A stretch of DNA of 64,000 bases from Chrysomallon squamiferum (taxonomy: Eukaryota; Mollusca; Gastropoda; Neomphalida; Peltospiridae). Below are positions 49,778 to 62,454 of the stretch, one piece after another. Below the pieces are notes generated by a model. That model was not told the DNA's origin. It saw only the letters and a list, made by a program, of their open reading frames with translations, and made no database searches. The stretch covers positions 2,211,943 through 2,275,942 of the forward strand of contig CM022672.1 of the NCBI GenBank assembly GCA_012295275.1. Direction: 5' to 3'. Each line of letters starts with the position of its first letter. Positions within the stretch are counted from its first letter, which is position 1. A program made the translations under genes and the position numbers.

Positions 49778-51814
49778 TTAGGAAATTGGTATTAGATAAA
49801 AAATGTTCTCAAATAAATGGAAAATAAATGTGTGGAAAAATTGTGGAAAATTTGTTCAGGACTTTATTAATATTGTTTTGGGGTTTACTGTTGTAATAAC
49901 TGATTCAGAAAGGGATGTCTTTATTAAAAGATAGCTATATCACAAAGTGTCACAACCACACAACTGTATTAAAATGACTGTAAAATAAAAAGCAAAAAAC
50001 TCATTTAAGTCATTAACTCGAAAATTTAGAAGGGATTATTATAAAATGAGAACTAACAGGCTGTTAGATAGATGCCATATGTAATAATAATGAATATTCC
50101 AAAGTATTGAAAGGAGTTTCAAATTATTTTTAAAAAACCTTCATGTCCTTTTTTCCCATTTGTTTCTCATATTTATGCTCTTTATTTAATGCTCCGTTTA
50201 ATTCAGGTAATGTTACTAGTCATGGACTGATGGGCATTTCATTCCACTTCATAAACAAGGTGACTTAGAAATGCAAAATAATATGATAGACAAGATATCT
50301 GTTTTATGCATAAATATTTACAATCATGTTCTACTTTAAAACCTTCTCATTTTTTCAATAATTTTCTATAAATTAATATTACCTGTTTTACAATAAAGGT
50401 GTGAAATACAGAGTTTTATTCAAGGATTGTCACTGAAAGGTTAAAATTTTGTAAAAAATAATTTTATATATGATCAACTAGTTAGATTTCCTAAATTATA
50501 TCATAGACAATGCTGAGTTGTTAAATTTTGATTGAAAATTGCAAACATAAATTTCCAAAAATATGTTTGTATGGTTAGGGATATATATTTTTTTGTTACC
50601 TAATAAGAGTAATTGGGATGTACAAAATCTGTTTAAAAATGATACTGGTTGAATCAAGGTATATAGGGGATGATAAAGGTGTTTTTGTTGTTACTTCAAT
50701 AAAGGTTAAAAGATAGTTTAGCCACAGGGATTGCAAGACCAGTCAAATAACTCTGCAGGATCCTTATTATAAAGAGATATTTCTGTTTTATTGTAAAACT
50801 CATTCAGATTGTTTTTATGTGGAGAAAAGCAGAGGAGTTTTAATAAGATAGTCTGTTTCAATGCACTGGTTGATGTCAGGAAAGACCCAACCCAACTTTG
50901 ATGGAAAATCATAAAAATTACAGACTTGTAATTGTACCTTTTTTTTTTAACACCTTTGAGAAAAGGTTGTGTTCTTAAATATTATGTTAGTAAAATTTAT
51001 ACAATTATTAAACAGCAGAAATAAAAATTTAATAAGAAAGTCAGATGCAATTTGTTATAAAGTGTTTGAAAAAAGAAACATTATTTTGTTTAGCTTAGGA
51101 TCTTTACTAACAATAAAAACAAATATAATAAATATATTACTAATGAAGATATGGGGTAGTTGGGGTAAACTTACTATTTTTGTTTTATAGTGTTATTTGT
51201 GTTATTTATGTCACTAAGCTGTGTGTATATAACGTATGTGTATGTGTTTTGTCAATGGCCCATGACCTATAGTAGATAAAAGCATCTAGTTATCTTTGTC
51301 ATTGCGTTTTGATCTTACAAAATATAAATATAGTTAAATTATACTTATAATATCATTCAAGTGCTTATAAGTATATATTTTTTTTTTATAAGACTGTTTA
51401 AATTTTCTGCTTAATAAATATTAAAAAAAAGCATTTTTCAGTAAGTCAACTTGTTTTATCAATTACTGCTCAACATAAAATCATTATTTAATGCCACTAT
51501 ATATTTCATGAATAATATTTGTTTATGTTCATTTTTACCACACTTTAAGACTTTATGTGCTATTTACAGATGAATAAATTTGGCAGTTCATAGATGAACA
51601 CTGTAATTATGTAAATTTTCATGAATAAGTTGAAACTGGCCTGATAATCTCCTAGTGTTTGTAGATGATTGTATAATTCACATATTAACTCTTTACACTG
51701 AATTCCATACATCTTTCATTGGGGGTTCAGCAGTGAAATTTCATTCTCTTTTTGTTGTTACTGTATTACTTAATTGTTTTTGTTAACAAATATTTAATAG
51801 TTTAAAATTTTCAG

Positions 51815-52859
51815 TTTTCCTGAATGGGACATTTCAGCAAACATTTTCCAAAAAAACCACCAGGATCACCCATCCACTTCTGAATTGATGTCACACTGTT
51901 TTGATGTTTATGAACTAGATCCAGTGAAGCCTGCTTCGGTTTTAAATTCTCAGATGGTTTTGCTGATAAATAACAAAACGTCCTTCAGACTTGGAGACAG
52001 CATTGAGGTGAAGATAATTCTTCGAGATAAGAAGGGACAAGCCAAATCATTTGGTGGGGATCAAGTGAGAGTCTGGATGGTAGAAACATCCAAGAAAGCG
52101 AGTGTGGCAGGATTCGTTGTTGATCATGGGAATGGTTCTTATACGGGGCATCTTAAAGCACTGTGGGTAGGAAATCCTGTTATTCGTTCCTCCATTGCTG
52201 CCAGTTGCGAGGCAATTGGAATAAGGCATCATGCACTGAAGGTGCCAGGAAAAATGAAAGGGTTGCGTGGGATTTTCAGAATGGGACCGTTAACTGAAGA
52301 AACTGATTGTGGACCAGTTGTTGATTTCAGAGGAAAGAAATTTTGCAATTTCACAGCTGAAAATTATGGTCTACCTTGGTACTGTATGCGACCGCAAAAT
52401 AGAAGTTTAATGTGTCAAGACTGGGTGGAGATTCAAGGCTCTTATCAGTTTCAATTTACCAAAGAAGAGCAAGTTATAATGAAAGGGTAAATATTATTTG
52501 ATTTTTTTTACTGGCTGTTAACTGTTAATAGATGAAGAGTATTTTCTTCAGGGGCACATTAGTAACATAAATGCATGTTTTTATAAATAATAAAACTGAA
52601 ACCATTACATACCCAGATGTAATATGTCTATCTTTATATATATATATTTCCAGCTTCATTGGATTTCCAGCTTCATCATTGTCACATGACTGTTTTATAA
52701 AACAAAATGAAAAATGTTTTCTTTAAAAAAATATAATGGAATAAAAATAAATGAACCAAAAATAATGAAATTTTCTTAATTATTTTGTGTATATCATATT
52801 ATGTAAGTACATATTTGGACATGTACATATGTATGTATTATACATTTATACATGTGTTT

Positions 52860-52915
<56 letters not shown>

Positions 52916-54171
52916 CATGTGTGTGTGTATTTTATTTGCAAATTGATTATGATAAGGACATAACATTCATATATCAATGGCTCATTAATATAAAAATTAT
53001 TAATTTAATTTCAGACATAATATACTGAAACAAGAATTACAAATTACAGTCACTAGTAAAGGTAAATGTTTTCTGTTTACCACAAGTTTATAAATTCATA
53101 TCACTATTGTTATCTTCATCATCACATAAATAAAAAGCAATGTTTGATATGTGGTATAAATGATATTTCTTTCAAATTCTTATTTCAACCGACAGAGCTC
53201 AAGCTACTGATTTTTTTAAAAAAAACATGCTTTTTGCTTTTTCAAAGTGTAATTAAGTTTCTGAATGTCAATGAATTCAGTCAGAATATGTTTTGATCTT
53301 TAAATAAGATATGATTAAAAAAAATAATAAAAAAAATAAAGCATAAAGTATCCTGTGTATATTGAAGTAATTAATATTTTGACTGTTTGTTTCAGATAAA
53401 AAGACTCATGTAGAGCCTCCTGGGACAGCATGTAATAGATTTCCTAGGAAGGAAACATGGTTTTTGAAATCTCCAGTCGGCTTTTTCTTCCAGGACCAGT
53501 GGCTGTCTACTTATTGTTCCAGCTCCATTCCGGATTCCACAGACAAGTATAAAGAGTGTCTTCAAAACCGCCACATACTCTTTCTAGGTGATTCTACCTC
53601 GCGACAGTGGCTCGAATATTTAGAAAAAACACTTCGGTTTACTCGTATCACAAAGTATTTCCATCACAGGCCGCTGCTGACAGAAGAAAAATCACACAAT
53701 ATATCAATGTTCTGGGCACCCCATGGGTATCCTTTTCTGCATCTTCATTTTCCCAACAACAGAGGTTTCATGAAAGCAGTGCACAAATATTTAGATGTGA
53801 TTCCAGCAGGTTCTGATGACATCATCATCATTAATTTATATCTGCATTTTCATGTGTACCCTCCAGGTATTTTAAGACATCATGTGAAGTCAGTGGTGCA
53901 GTCTGTTAAGAGTTTGCTCGACCGTTCACCTAAAGTAACAGTTGCATTCAAAGGTGCACACGCTTTTCATGATGAGAGAATATTCATGGATGATTCCTGG
54001 GCATCATTTTACAAAATGATTATTGACACAGAATTCGCTCCAGTACAAGATAAGGTGATTTACATAAACTGCTGGGATATAACAGTTTGCACTGAAAATA
54101 GAGGATTTCACAATTCAGTGAAGCTTGACAAGGAAATGATTCACACTGCTTTGAGTCATATATGCAGATAG
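51815..54171 (+). CDS. NXPE-family (neurexophilin and PC-esterase domain) protein, 3' part, three exons
   Basis: Exons: 51815-52486, 53015-53061 and 53396-54171, with matching phases (2,1), about 497 aa. The first exon seen has the NXPE Ig-like/neurexophilin part: LGDSIEVKIILRDKKGQAKSFGGDQVRVW, then DHGNGSYTGHLKALWVG and the Cys-rich LPWYCMRPQNRSLMC. The last exon has the PC-esterase domain with the catalytic-Ser block ILFLGDSTSRQW (about 53,578-53,613) and a C-terminal segment ending SHIC. The family is secreted or a type II membrane protein. The molecular activity of most members is unproven, although the domain is related to acyl-esterases. Exon 51815 starts in phase 2 after TTTTCAG, so at least one upstream coding exon, presumably with the membrane anchor, was not identified. 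A polyadenylation signal AATAAA lies at 54,638. Confidence 0.85.
52863..52928. repeat. GT dinucleotide repeat in NXPE intron
   Basis: A perfect GT run of about 24 units with short extension, between the first and second exons described for the NXPE gene. Confidence 0.95.
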
Positions 54172-54897
54172 ATTATATTTCAGGCCATTTGCACTGTTAC
54201 AATCTGGGTATTATGCTATAGTAAATAATATGGGTTTAGACTTTATCTCTGTTATTTTACCTCCTTGTTATTTTCTCTTAAGGAACAAACTCGTTATATT
54301 TGACCACTGAAGTTTTGACTAATGAATCTGAGAACTATTTTGGAAACAATTAAAAATGTTGTCCTACCCTGTCTAGTATCCACAGAACATTAAGTAAGAC
54401 AAATGTTTTTTGTCTCTTCAATAGAATTTAGCATAGTTTTTCAAGAAGGCAGATGAGGAAAATAAAAAAATAGAAATTCTGGCAACATGCTGAAAGAGCA
54501 TAGGATAAAAAAAGGTTATATGACTGTAGTTTGGAAGTGAGTTTATTTATATTGATGTTTTATTTTTCTGTCAGTGTTTTGTATTTTTCTCTGTGTAGGT
54601 CATGTGCTAATATATTAATATTTACTAACAGCTGCTAAATAAAATGTTACCACTAAAAAAATTAAAAAAATTAAGGAATTCCAAGGGAAATTTAATTTTC
54701 TTTATTATAAATTTTAAACTTTGATATCTTTACAATTAAATTGTTTCTCTTTGATTTCTTGCTTTTTTATATAAAGAAAGACACACACACACACACACAC
54801 ACACAAAAAACACACACATTATGCATGTATGTATACTATATTCTTAACTGCACATAATCATCACAAAATGCAAATTCTGAAAACTTTTATTCAGTGT

Positions 54898-55034
54898 AAT
54901 GTCACCAAAATAATAACATATCATATAAAAAGTAATTCTCAATTCTAGATTAAAATGGCCTATAAAATAATGTCACCAAAATAATATATCATATAAAAAG
55001 TATTCGCAGTTTTAGATTAAAATGGCCTGTAAAG
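54898..55034. repeat. Direct tandem duplication of about 66-70 bp
   Basis: AATGTCACCAAAATAAT, then ATATCATATAAAAAGT, then TTAGATTAAAATGGCCT, occurs twice in succession with small indels. Confidence 0.85.
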
Positions 55035-55219
55035 AAACAAACAGAAATTCTGACAGTGCACACCTTTGCTGATTTATTTAAATGATAAATTTTCCACAAT
55101 ATTCAGTACATTTACAAGGAAATTTCAATACAGTTAAAACTAAAAATGAAACCATGGAGATCCCCTGTCTAAAACATTAATAAAATATCCATAGCCATTC
55201 TGTCTTCTTTAAACAGTTC

Positions 55220-55221
<2 letters not shown>

Positions 55222-55315
<94 letters not shown>

Positions 55316-55328
55316 TAATAATAATAAA
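55222..55328. repeat. Long AAT trinucleotide repeat, about 35 units
   Basis: Almost perfect AAT array with one AAC unit near its end. Poly-Leu and poly-Asn frames are artefacts. Confidence 0.95.
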
Positions 55329-55555
55329 ACATTAAGAAGCATAATGATAATGATATTCAAAATGTATGTAATTCATGTGTCTATGTGTGTGTGTTCATAA
55401 TATGTTTTTCAGAATTCAGAACAGCTTATTCTTGACTGTAGCTTATTTTTTTAAATACTGTTGTGGAAGGAATTCTATAATTTTAACTTCTGATGATTCT
55501 AAATTTACATAGCTCTTAACTGGCTTCTTATATTAATTTTAGACCACACACACAC

Positions 55556-55577
55556 ATATATGTGTGTATGTGTGTGT

Positions 55578-55637
<60 letters not shown>
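55556..55637. repeat. GT dinucleotide repeat
   Basis: GT units with two interruptions, preceded by a short inverted CA/TG segment. Confidence 0.95.
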
Positions 55638-55638
<1 letters not shown>

Positions 55639-55805
55639 TGTCATTATCATCATCATTATCATTATCAAATTCATAATCTTATTATTATCATTACTTAAAT
55701 AAATAAATAATTTTTCTCCTCTGTTTGCTCTGTGAAAACGACACAAATCTTGCCACCTTCATGTAGGTTAGAAATGTTTTTAGCAGTTTGTACCTGAAAA
55801 CACCG

Positions 55806-55975
55806 TTAATGTATTTTCATGCCTCCTGATTGCGGCACGCGAATATTAATCTTATAACGATCGCCATTCGGTAGCTCTATATAATCGGCCATGGTGATGG
55901 TAACCACCATCGTCCAGTCTACGTGGTGATCTGCTGGTTTGTTGTTAGAAGAAGCGTGGTTTTTCACCGACGGCG
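55806..55975 (-). CDS. Alternative terminal exon B of the small secreted-protein gene
   Basis: Acceptor TATTTCAATTTCAG precedes 55975. The exon gives 56 codons including the stop. It begins with a polar linker (SVKNHASSNNKPADHH), followed by a segment with alternating hydrophobic residues (DWTMVVTITMADYIELPNG). Confidence 0.55.
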
Positions 55976-58192
55976 CTGAAATTGAAATACAGTTATTTAA
56001 TGAACATATTTCTCATTGTCCGAGAATTTATTAATTTTTAATTTTTTGCTCATTTTAAAATTCGCAAAAAAAAAAAAAAAAAAAAAATAAATTAAAATAA
56101 TAATAATAATAAAAGCAAATAAAAAACCACACACACACACACACACGCACACACACACACACACACACATACACACACACACACAAAACAAACACCAATA
56201 CTTATACTAATAATAACTAATAAAGGAAGGCGATAATTTAATAAACAAAGCACTCAACACATTTTATTTTATTTTGCGTATGAATACGGACAACTCAGAA
56301 TCCCGCTGGCGCGACACCACGGAGTACACGTTTCCAGTAGCAAAAAAAGATCTTTTATATGCACCATCCCATAGACAGCATAGTACATAGTACTGGTTTT
56401 GAGGAGAACTGTTATTTGAGGTATCACTAAAGCTGAAAATGTAGGTTCAGTGTGTTCACTGTAAGATTGTTGTAACTGCTCGTTTAATTCAGAAAATATT
56501 TAAAAACAAATCCGCATTTGATTTTGTGGATTTGGCTTTCTTCAGTTATCTGTTTTGGCAGTTCTATACTTCCAGCAGAACTGTGCGGCGGATCTTTTGA
56601 CTCTTTGAACACGAATGTTTTAGCCGCGTGTATATTGGTTAAAACAGTCGTATTTTGTAAACTGAAATGAGGAAATATTCTGATGTGCGCGAAACCAGTT
56701 CAGCGGGTCTTTACCCGCTCATCTAAGAGGGAACATTGAAGACAGCAGGAACAGAATAACTAACAACATGATAGCAGAAGTGAGATTGCAACTAACAGAA
56801 GTCGTAGCAGAGTTACAAATACAAGTAATAACAGTATTATTTATAGAAGTAAGAATACTGCAAATAAAACGTCGTAATAATACCGCTACTAACAGAAGGA
56901 ATATTAGTGCTGCTAATACTAGCAGAAGTTTTATCAGAATAGTAGTGTCAGTATTCTGTAGAGGTAGCTATTTTTTTTTTTATAATTTAAACTGGCTAGT
57001 TGTGAATTTGGTTCTCTTCTAGTACTTGTTTTACAAATTTAATTGCATTAAATAACGCAAATGATAACTGAAGACAAAGGATTTAGTGAAGAAGTGGATT
57101 AAACAAAAACATGCTTGTGTGTATGTAAATAAAGACATATACGTACAGATGTATACACCATAGTTAAACACGTCGTAAAGATAGTGCTACTGAAATAACA
57201 GCATTGACCACAAAAACACAAATCATATAAATAGTGTATTTTCACAGAAAGCTAATGCACAAAAAATAATTGTCTGGTGTGTAGGCTTATTGCTATTTCT
57301 CAGCTGGAGTTAGATCCACTAAAACTCGTATAAGAAACTGCTGTATGTTGTTTGCTCCAGTAGGTATCTCTGCATCATAGGGACTCAATTCTGCATCGAC
57401 ACGGAAATCTAATAAGAACACAGCCAATTAATTAGTGGATATTCTATGTATTTATTTATTTATTTAGAAAGCATTCTACTCTTCTTATTAATATTGAGCG
57501 TGCAAAACGTGATGGTCACACAAAAGACAACAACATCGATAGTGTACCGCAGTACAGTTACCTTCTAGAACAGTTACAACAACAAGAGTAAGTTATTACT
57601 GCTGTCACTACTGTAACAATAACAAACTGTATTATTACTACTGCTTCTATTAATACAACCACCGCAACAACAATACTGCTACTGTTGCTGCTGCTGCTGC
57701 TACTACTATTACCACGACTACGTCTACTACTACTATTATTACTACTTGTACTGCTACTAGAGTCAGTATGACTTTACTACTACTGCTTCTACTACTTCAA
57801 CACTAGAACTAATAATACTATAGCAACTATGAACAACACACTTGTTGTGACAGCCTCACATCCCCGCAAGCTGTGCTTTGTCTCTGCTATTATTACTATA
57901 CAAATCAAATATAATTATGCTCCTATCGACTCACTTAAAACCTAAGTGCATTAAAATATATTTTAACGCGATGTAATAACTTCTGAAGCAAGTATCTTAC
58001 AAAAAAATGTTACTTTAAGTATAAAATGTGATGTTCCCAGTAAAACTGTGCATGTCTACGAATTGTAATAAAGACATAAAGAAAACAAAAACAGTAATAA
58101 GTGAAACGCCCAAGGAGAAGACAACGAAAGAAAGAGCAGTCGATACACCAACGTCACAACACTAGTTATCAATAAACAGTACCAGTTTTTAT

Positions 58193-58288
<96 letters not shown>

Positions 58289-58586
58289 AACTGTAAATTA
58301 TATAATTACCTGATTCTATATATCCTTTTAAAATGATAAAATAGTTTTGACTGTCCGCTTGAGCAAGTACATATGTATATATTTACGATATTCCACTGAT
58401 CTCTCTGCTTCATTAAAATTTAAAATTACATATTTATAATAGTAAGTTATAAAGTTAGATCTATACATTAAAGAAAGTAAATAATCGGATCACCTGATTC
58501 TACGGATCTGCGAACTGGGGCTGCTTGTATCATTATTGTTAAGACAGCCAAACACAGAACAAGCTGGAACATTGTCTTTTCCATCT
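55806..58586 (-). CDS. Small secreted protein with alternative terminal exons, family not recognised
   Basis: The signal exon 58586-58494 holds ATG 58584 and encodes MEKTMFQLVLCLAVLTIMIQ followed by AAPVRRSVES. It has a clear signal peptide and a possible RR cleavage site, and its donor at 58493 leaves phase 1. Two downstream exons both accept phase 1 and both end in a stop: exon A 57408-57293 (DFRVDAELSPYDAEIPTG ... IRVLVDLTPAEK) and exon B 55975-55806 (APSVKNHASS ... ADYIELPNGDRYKINIRV). Neither has an internal donor that would join them, so they would be alternative last exons, giving proteins of about 68 and 86 aa. Both share the pattern E-(I/L)-P-(T/N)-G, a spacer, then IRV, suggesting exon duplication. 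No known domain is recognised. A small extracellular or egg/epithelial factor is possible, but function is unknown. Confidence 0.55.
56121..56186. repeat. CA dinucleotide repeat
   Basis: CA units with CG and TA interruptions, just upstream of exon B on the minus strand, preceded by a poly-A/T run and AAT units. Confidence 0.9.
57293..57408 (-). CDS. Alternative terminal exon A of the small secreted-protein gene
   Basis: Acceptor TTCTTATTAG precedes 57408. The exon gives 38 codons including the stop and carries the DAEIPTGANN and QQFLIRVLVDL segments. No AATAAA was seen directly downstream on this strand. Confidence 0.5.
57590..57835. repeat. Degenerate ACT/GCT triplet tract
   Basis: Imperfect ACT, GCT and ATT triplets in the intron between the signal exon and exon A. 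A similar decayed tract at about 56,765-56,955 creates an open frame with no gene features. Confidence 0.7.
58194..58287. repeat. Perfect TC dinucleotide repeat, about 46 units
   Basis: It lies in the intron just 3' of the signal-peptide exon of the small secreted-protein gene. Confidence 0.97.
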
Positions 58587-58663
58587 CTAAAAGGAAAATG
58601 TCCAGTATGTTTCATGGTTAGATATTACAATATAATATTATGAAGTGTATAAACGTGGAACAA

Positions 58664-58689
58664 ATATTAACAACAGCAACAACAACAAT

Positions 58690-58722
<33 letters not shown>

Positions 58723-58761
58723 AATAATAATAATAATAATTATTATTATTATTATTACTAT
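58664..58761. repeat. AAC, AAT and TTA compound triplet repeat
   Basis: AAC and AAT units are followed by TTA units, so the end is self-complementary. It is located about 80 bp upstream of the signal exon. Confidence 0.9.
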
Positions 58762-59028
58762 TATTATAATGAAAATGATGCTATTGATAATAAGGCTGAT
58801 GATGATCATACACTATTGATACAATATCGACTTTTTCAGGTATCTTTTTCATTTATAGTATTTGTTTTATAATTGTCAAAACATTATCTCGGAATATTTT
58901 ATGTAGAATAATATATAAATATATTTTTGTATGTTTATACAAAAGAAATTCTATCAAAACTTAATTTCGATAAAAAATAATATATATATATATATATATA
59001 TCAGGACCAAATACAAAGAACCAAATAA

Positions 59029-59034
59029 AAAAAA

Positions 59035-59073
<39 letters not shown>

Positions 59074-59075
59074 AC
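59029..59075. repeat. AAAT tetranucleotide repeat
   Basis: About ten AAAT units, preceded at 58,980-59,002 by a TA run. Confidence 0.9.
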
Positions 59076-59470
59076 ATCAATATGCAAGAGAAGTAAATAG
59101 ATGTAACAGAGAAATAACAAAAGAAATAAAACAAAATAACGAAACCATTAACAGAAACTGTTTTTTTTTTTTTTTTTAAAAACCCCGACAAAACGAAATA
59201 AATTGAATGAATTGACGTCAAAATTAAAATTGCTTTCTAAAATCAAAACTGTATTGTGAAAAACGGAAACTGAAATCAGCAGCTATAAGAAAGTCTTACC
59301 AGATCAAGGAGAAGAGTTTAGTCTTTCTTTATTAAAATAAAAATCGTGATTCATTTGTATTTTCTTGTTTTTGTTTTTCTTACCATCAAGTCGTAAAACA
59401 AACGGTTAAAAAACAAATATATCCCCTCACAACTTACAATTTTTAGTAATAAACACTTTGAAGAACTTAC

Positions 59471-59745
59471 CACAGAATTTGAAATTCAGAATATGACAAG
59501 TGAGAGAGCTTAGTTCGGACAGCGCTTCTGGGTGATTGAAATATGTTCGTTGTTGGCAAGATGTACTTGCTCAAACGGACAGTTAAACCCTTCTCGCTAT
59601 GACAGATAAAGTGCCAGTGTGTAACAGCGGTTTCAGCGAGGAAACATCCTACGACTATGTAGGAAAAATACCGTAAAGTGAACATAACTGCGTAAATGGG
59701 CCCCGGCGATCGTTTATTAGTTTTCTTCCGCACCTCACCTTTAAG
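59471..59745 (-). promoter_or_regulatory. Probable promoter and 5' untranslated exon of the small secreted-protein gene
   Basis: A TATA-like word (TATTTATAAAAC, about 59,782-59,771 on the minus strand) is followed by a segment ending in a strong donor CTGTG-GTAAGT at 59,470. A start codon at about 59,691 opens an upstream reading frame (MFTLRYFSYIVVG...) that would terminate at the junction with the next exon, since TG joins A to make TGA. A second donor-like site (CTG-GTAAGA at 59,299) may mark another untranslated exon. Confidence 0.35.
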
Positions 59746-60505
59746 AGATTTAAAGGAAGATGGCAAAGTTTTATAAATAGGTTTTTATGCAGTGCAAGAT
59801 GGATGTTAATAAATAGCAAAAAAAAAAAAAAAAAAAAAAATTTCCCTAAAACAAAATCTAAAATAAAATAAAAAAAAAAGAAGAGGAAAAAAAGAAGAAC
59901 TATTCTCATGATTCGTTTACCATATAATGATATAAATTCAAATTCAAAAAAGTATATGGCTTTCTCTCTGTCTGTTTCGGAAATCTCCATGTCTAGCTTT
60001 CTGTGAAAATCTGTCTGTCACTCTCTGACTGATATTTAGGAAGTATGGTATATTTACTATATCTATTTTTAAACAAATTATTCCCTTTTTTTTTTTTGGT
60101 TGTTTTTTTTGTTTCGTTTCGTTTTGTTGTTGTTGTTTTGTCTTATAAAAAGTATTAACATTATTACAGTATCCTTCAATAGCTTTAAAACTCGTTGATT
60201 TTATTATATAATTACAGTTACACATACTGAGATCAAACTCGGAGAAAACAGCTGCACTACAGCTGTCAAACATTTTGACACGACTGTAGCAGAAATATCG
60301 TGCTTTACGACAATAAGGCGCAATATTTCTATCATACACCAACGCAATCGCATTCAGATAAACGTGGTAGACAAGAGAAGAAATGTTTATCTGTGTGTTC
60401 TGTCACTGCTGACATCTACAACAAAGAGGTGTAACTGAAAGGTCAGATTCTGTGCATCTTCATTAAGTGAAACGTGATATATACTGATACTGTTGTGATA
60501 AAAAG

Positions 60506-60508
<3 letters not shown>

Positions 60509-60596
<88 letters not shown>
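60509..60596. repeat. Perfect TC dinucleotide repeat, about 43 units
   Basis: Uninterrupted TC run; the Arg-Glu frame across it is an artefact. Confidence 0.97.
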
Positions 60597-60600
<4 letters not shown>

Positions 60601-60778
60601 ACAGAACAGACAAATAAACTATCTCGTGAACAAATACACAACTGCCGAAAGACAAATATATATTAACTTAGAAACACAGACACGCAAGACAATCTTCCCC
60701 GTGAACAAAGGCAAAGACTCATACACTCTTTCTCTTTCTCACACGTACAAAAATAAAGTCATGAAGAAATCTTTCTTC

Positions 60779-60814
60779 TTCTCTCTCTCTCTCTCTCTCA
60801 CTCCCTCTCCCTCC

Positions 60815-60890
<76 letters not shown>

Positions 60891-60891
60891 A
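60779..60891. repeat. Imperfect TC repeat
   Basis: TC units with CCC and TTT interruptions, about 190 bp beyond the preceding TC array. Confidence 0.95.
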
Positions 60892-61497
60892 CAGAGACCC
60901 CTACACAAACAAACATAGATACATACAGAAACGCACAAAAACTAATAATTTCGAGTACAAACAAAGATACATACATAAATCTACCCTCACACAAAATGAC
61001 ACCCTCAATCTCTCTCAGAAACATGTTTTCATTCATTAAAAAATAAATATCTACACGCAATATACGCACACGTATACACAGTCTTTCTCTCATACACGCA
61101 CATTCTCACACGCAAACACACATATAAAGAAACAGCCAAAATAAAAATAAAAAACAGCAACAACGCCTCTTCCCCCCCAAAAAAAAACCCCTAACAAATC
61201 TCAAAACAGCAAAGAAACAAAACTAAACAACGGCAACAACAACAGCAACACAAAAATAGCATTACATTGCGTCTCAGTTTTAACTGCTTTGTGTAGACAG
61301 ACGATTATGTTGACAAGAAGCCATTGACAAAGAAATAATGTCCAACAGAAAGATGGATATATTTCGTAATAACTCCAGACATATAATGAATAAGAAAGAC
61401 AATAGTTTGATCTGTCACAATGACAGCTGTTACGAAAACCTGGCATGACGACAGAAGTGAACATTCCACATGGACAAAGATTAATTGCTGGACAACG

Positions 61498-61568
61498 TAT
61501 ATAATTGGACTTAGTTGATTTCCCGGCGATGGCATTTTGTCCGTAAAGGAAAAAACCAACAAAACCAG
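61498..61568 (+). promoter_or_regulatory. Probable TATA box and 5' untranslated exon of the three-repeat gene
   Basis: TATATAAT at 61498-61505 is followed about 30 bp downstream by a short segment ending ACCAG with donor GTACGT at 61,569. The acceptor TTTTGTCAG ends at 62,172, six bases before the ATG of the coding exon. A mini frame (ATG at 61,529, five codons) may or may not lie in the transcript, depending on the exact start site. Confidence 0.45.
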
Positions 61569-62178
61569 GTACGTGCTTCGTTTATGATATTTATATTTAG
61601 CATGTGTTTTATAACTTTCAGAATTTAATATCGGAATGTTTTATGTAGATTAATGTATAAATATTTTACATATAATATATTATTAAGTTATATGTGATAA
61701 AAAACAAGACATTCTATCAGAACGTAATATCGATTTTAGCTCTGTAAAATAAAATGAAATAATATAATATAATATAATATAACAAAATATAATATAGTAT
61801 AATAGAAATAATATAATGTGTATAATGTAGTATAATAGAAATAATATAATGTGTATAATGTAGTATAATATAAAAAAAACTAATTATTCTTAAATTTTTA
61901 GTTCAATTTACATCAAAATAATCTCATTCACCCACGACTAAGATTCACTGTTGTTATTTTTTGTAATTTTTCCTATCTGCTTTCATTCACCATTCACTGA
62001 TGATACAGTTCAGAACGTATTTTAACTGATAAAATTACCCAGCGAAACCAGAGCTTTTTAGATCAATCACAGCATGAGTTTTCCTGTCTGTTAAAAACGG
62101 GTCACATATCTGAACAATTAAACTGACAGTGTAATGTCTAGTGTGTTGTAATTTCTTCCTTTCTTTTGTCAGTTCATC

Positions 62179-62411
62179 ATGTTACGAAATCTAGTGTTAG
62201 TTTTTGCCTGTTTCTGGACAATAAATGAAGCCGTCCACCTAGTCCAGCAGGCGGCACCGATGCCTCAGCCTAGCGGTATTCAGGTCTCTCCACATTTGTT
62301 GAGAAGTCTGCTAGATTTAGACGTCGCTACACACGCCATTATTGGCGCCCCAAGTCAACAAAGACTTGCTTACTCCAGAGCAGCCGGTAATCTGTTTGTT
62401 TCTCAGTCGGC

Positions 62412-62454
<43 letters not shown>

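Larger units (their letters stand above)
54172..55805. other. Intergenic region between convergent NXPE and the small secreted-protein gene
   Basis: It holds 3' untranslated sequence of the NXPE gene at the left, a CA repeat (54,780-54,803), a direct duplication (about 54,898-55,034), a long AAT repeat and a GT repeat. No gene is supported. Confidence 0.65.
59820..61490. other. Intergenic region between the divergent small secreted-protein genes
   Basis: It is dominated by TC repeats (60,509-60,596 and 60,779-60,891), poly-A/T runs and CA-rich sequence. The two flanking small genes are transcribed away from each other. No coding region is supported; frames here come from repeats. Confidence 0.6.

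Noticed and set aside
56768-57022. Plus-strand frame of 84 codons
   Set aside because: The sequence is a decayed AGT/ACT triplet tract, with no start context, domain or splice partners.
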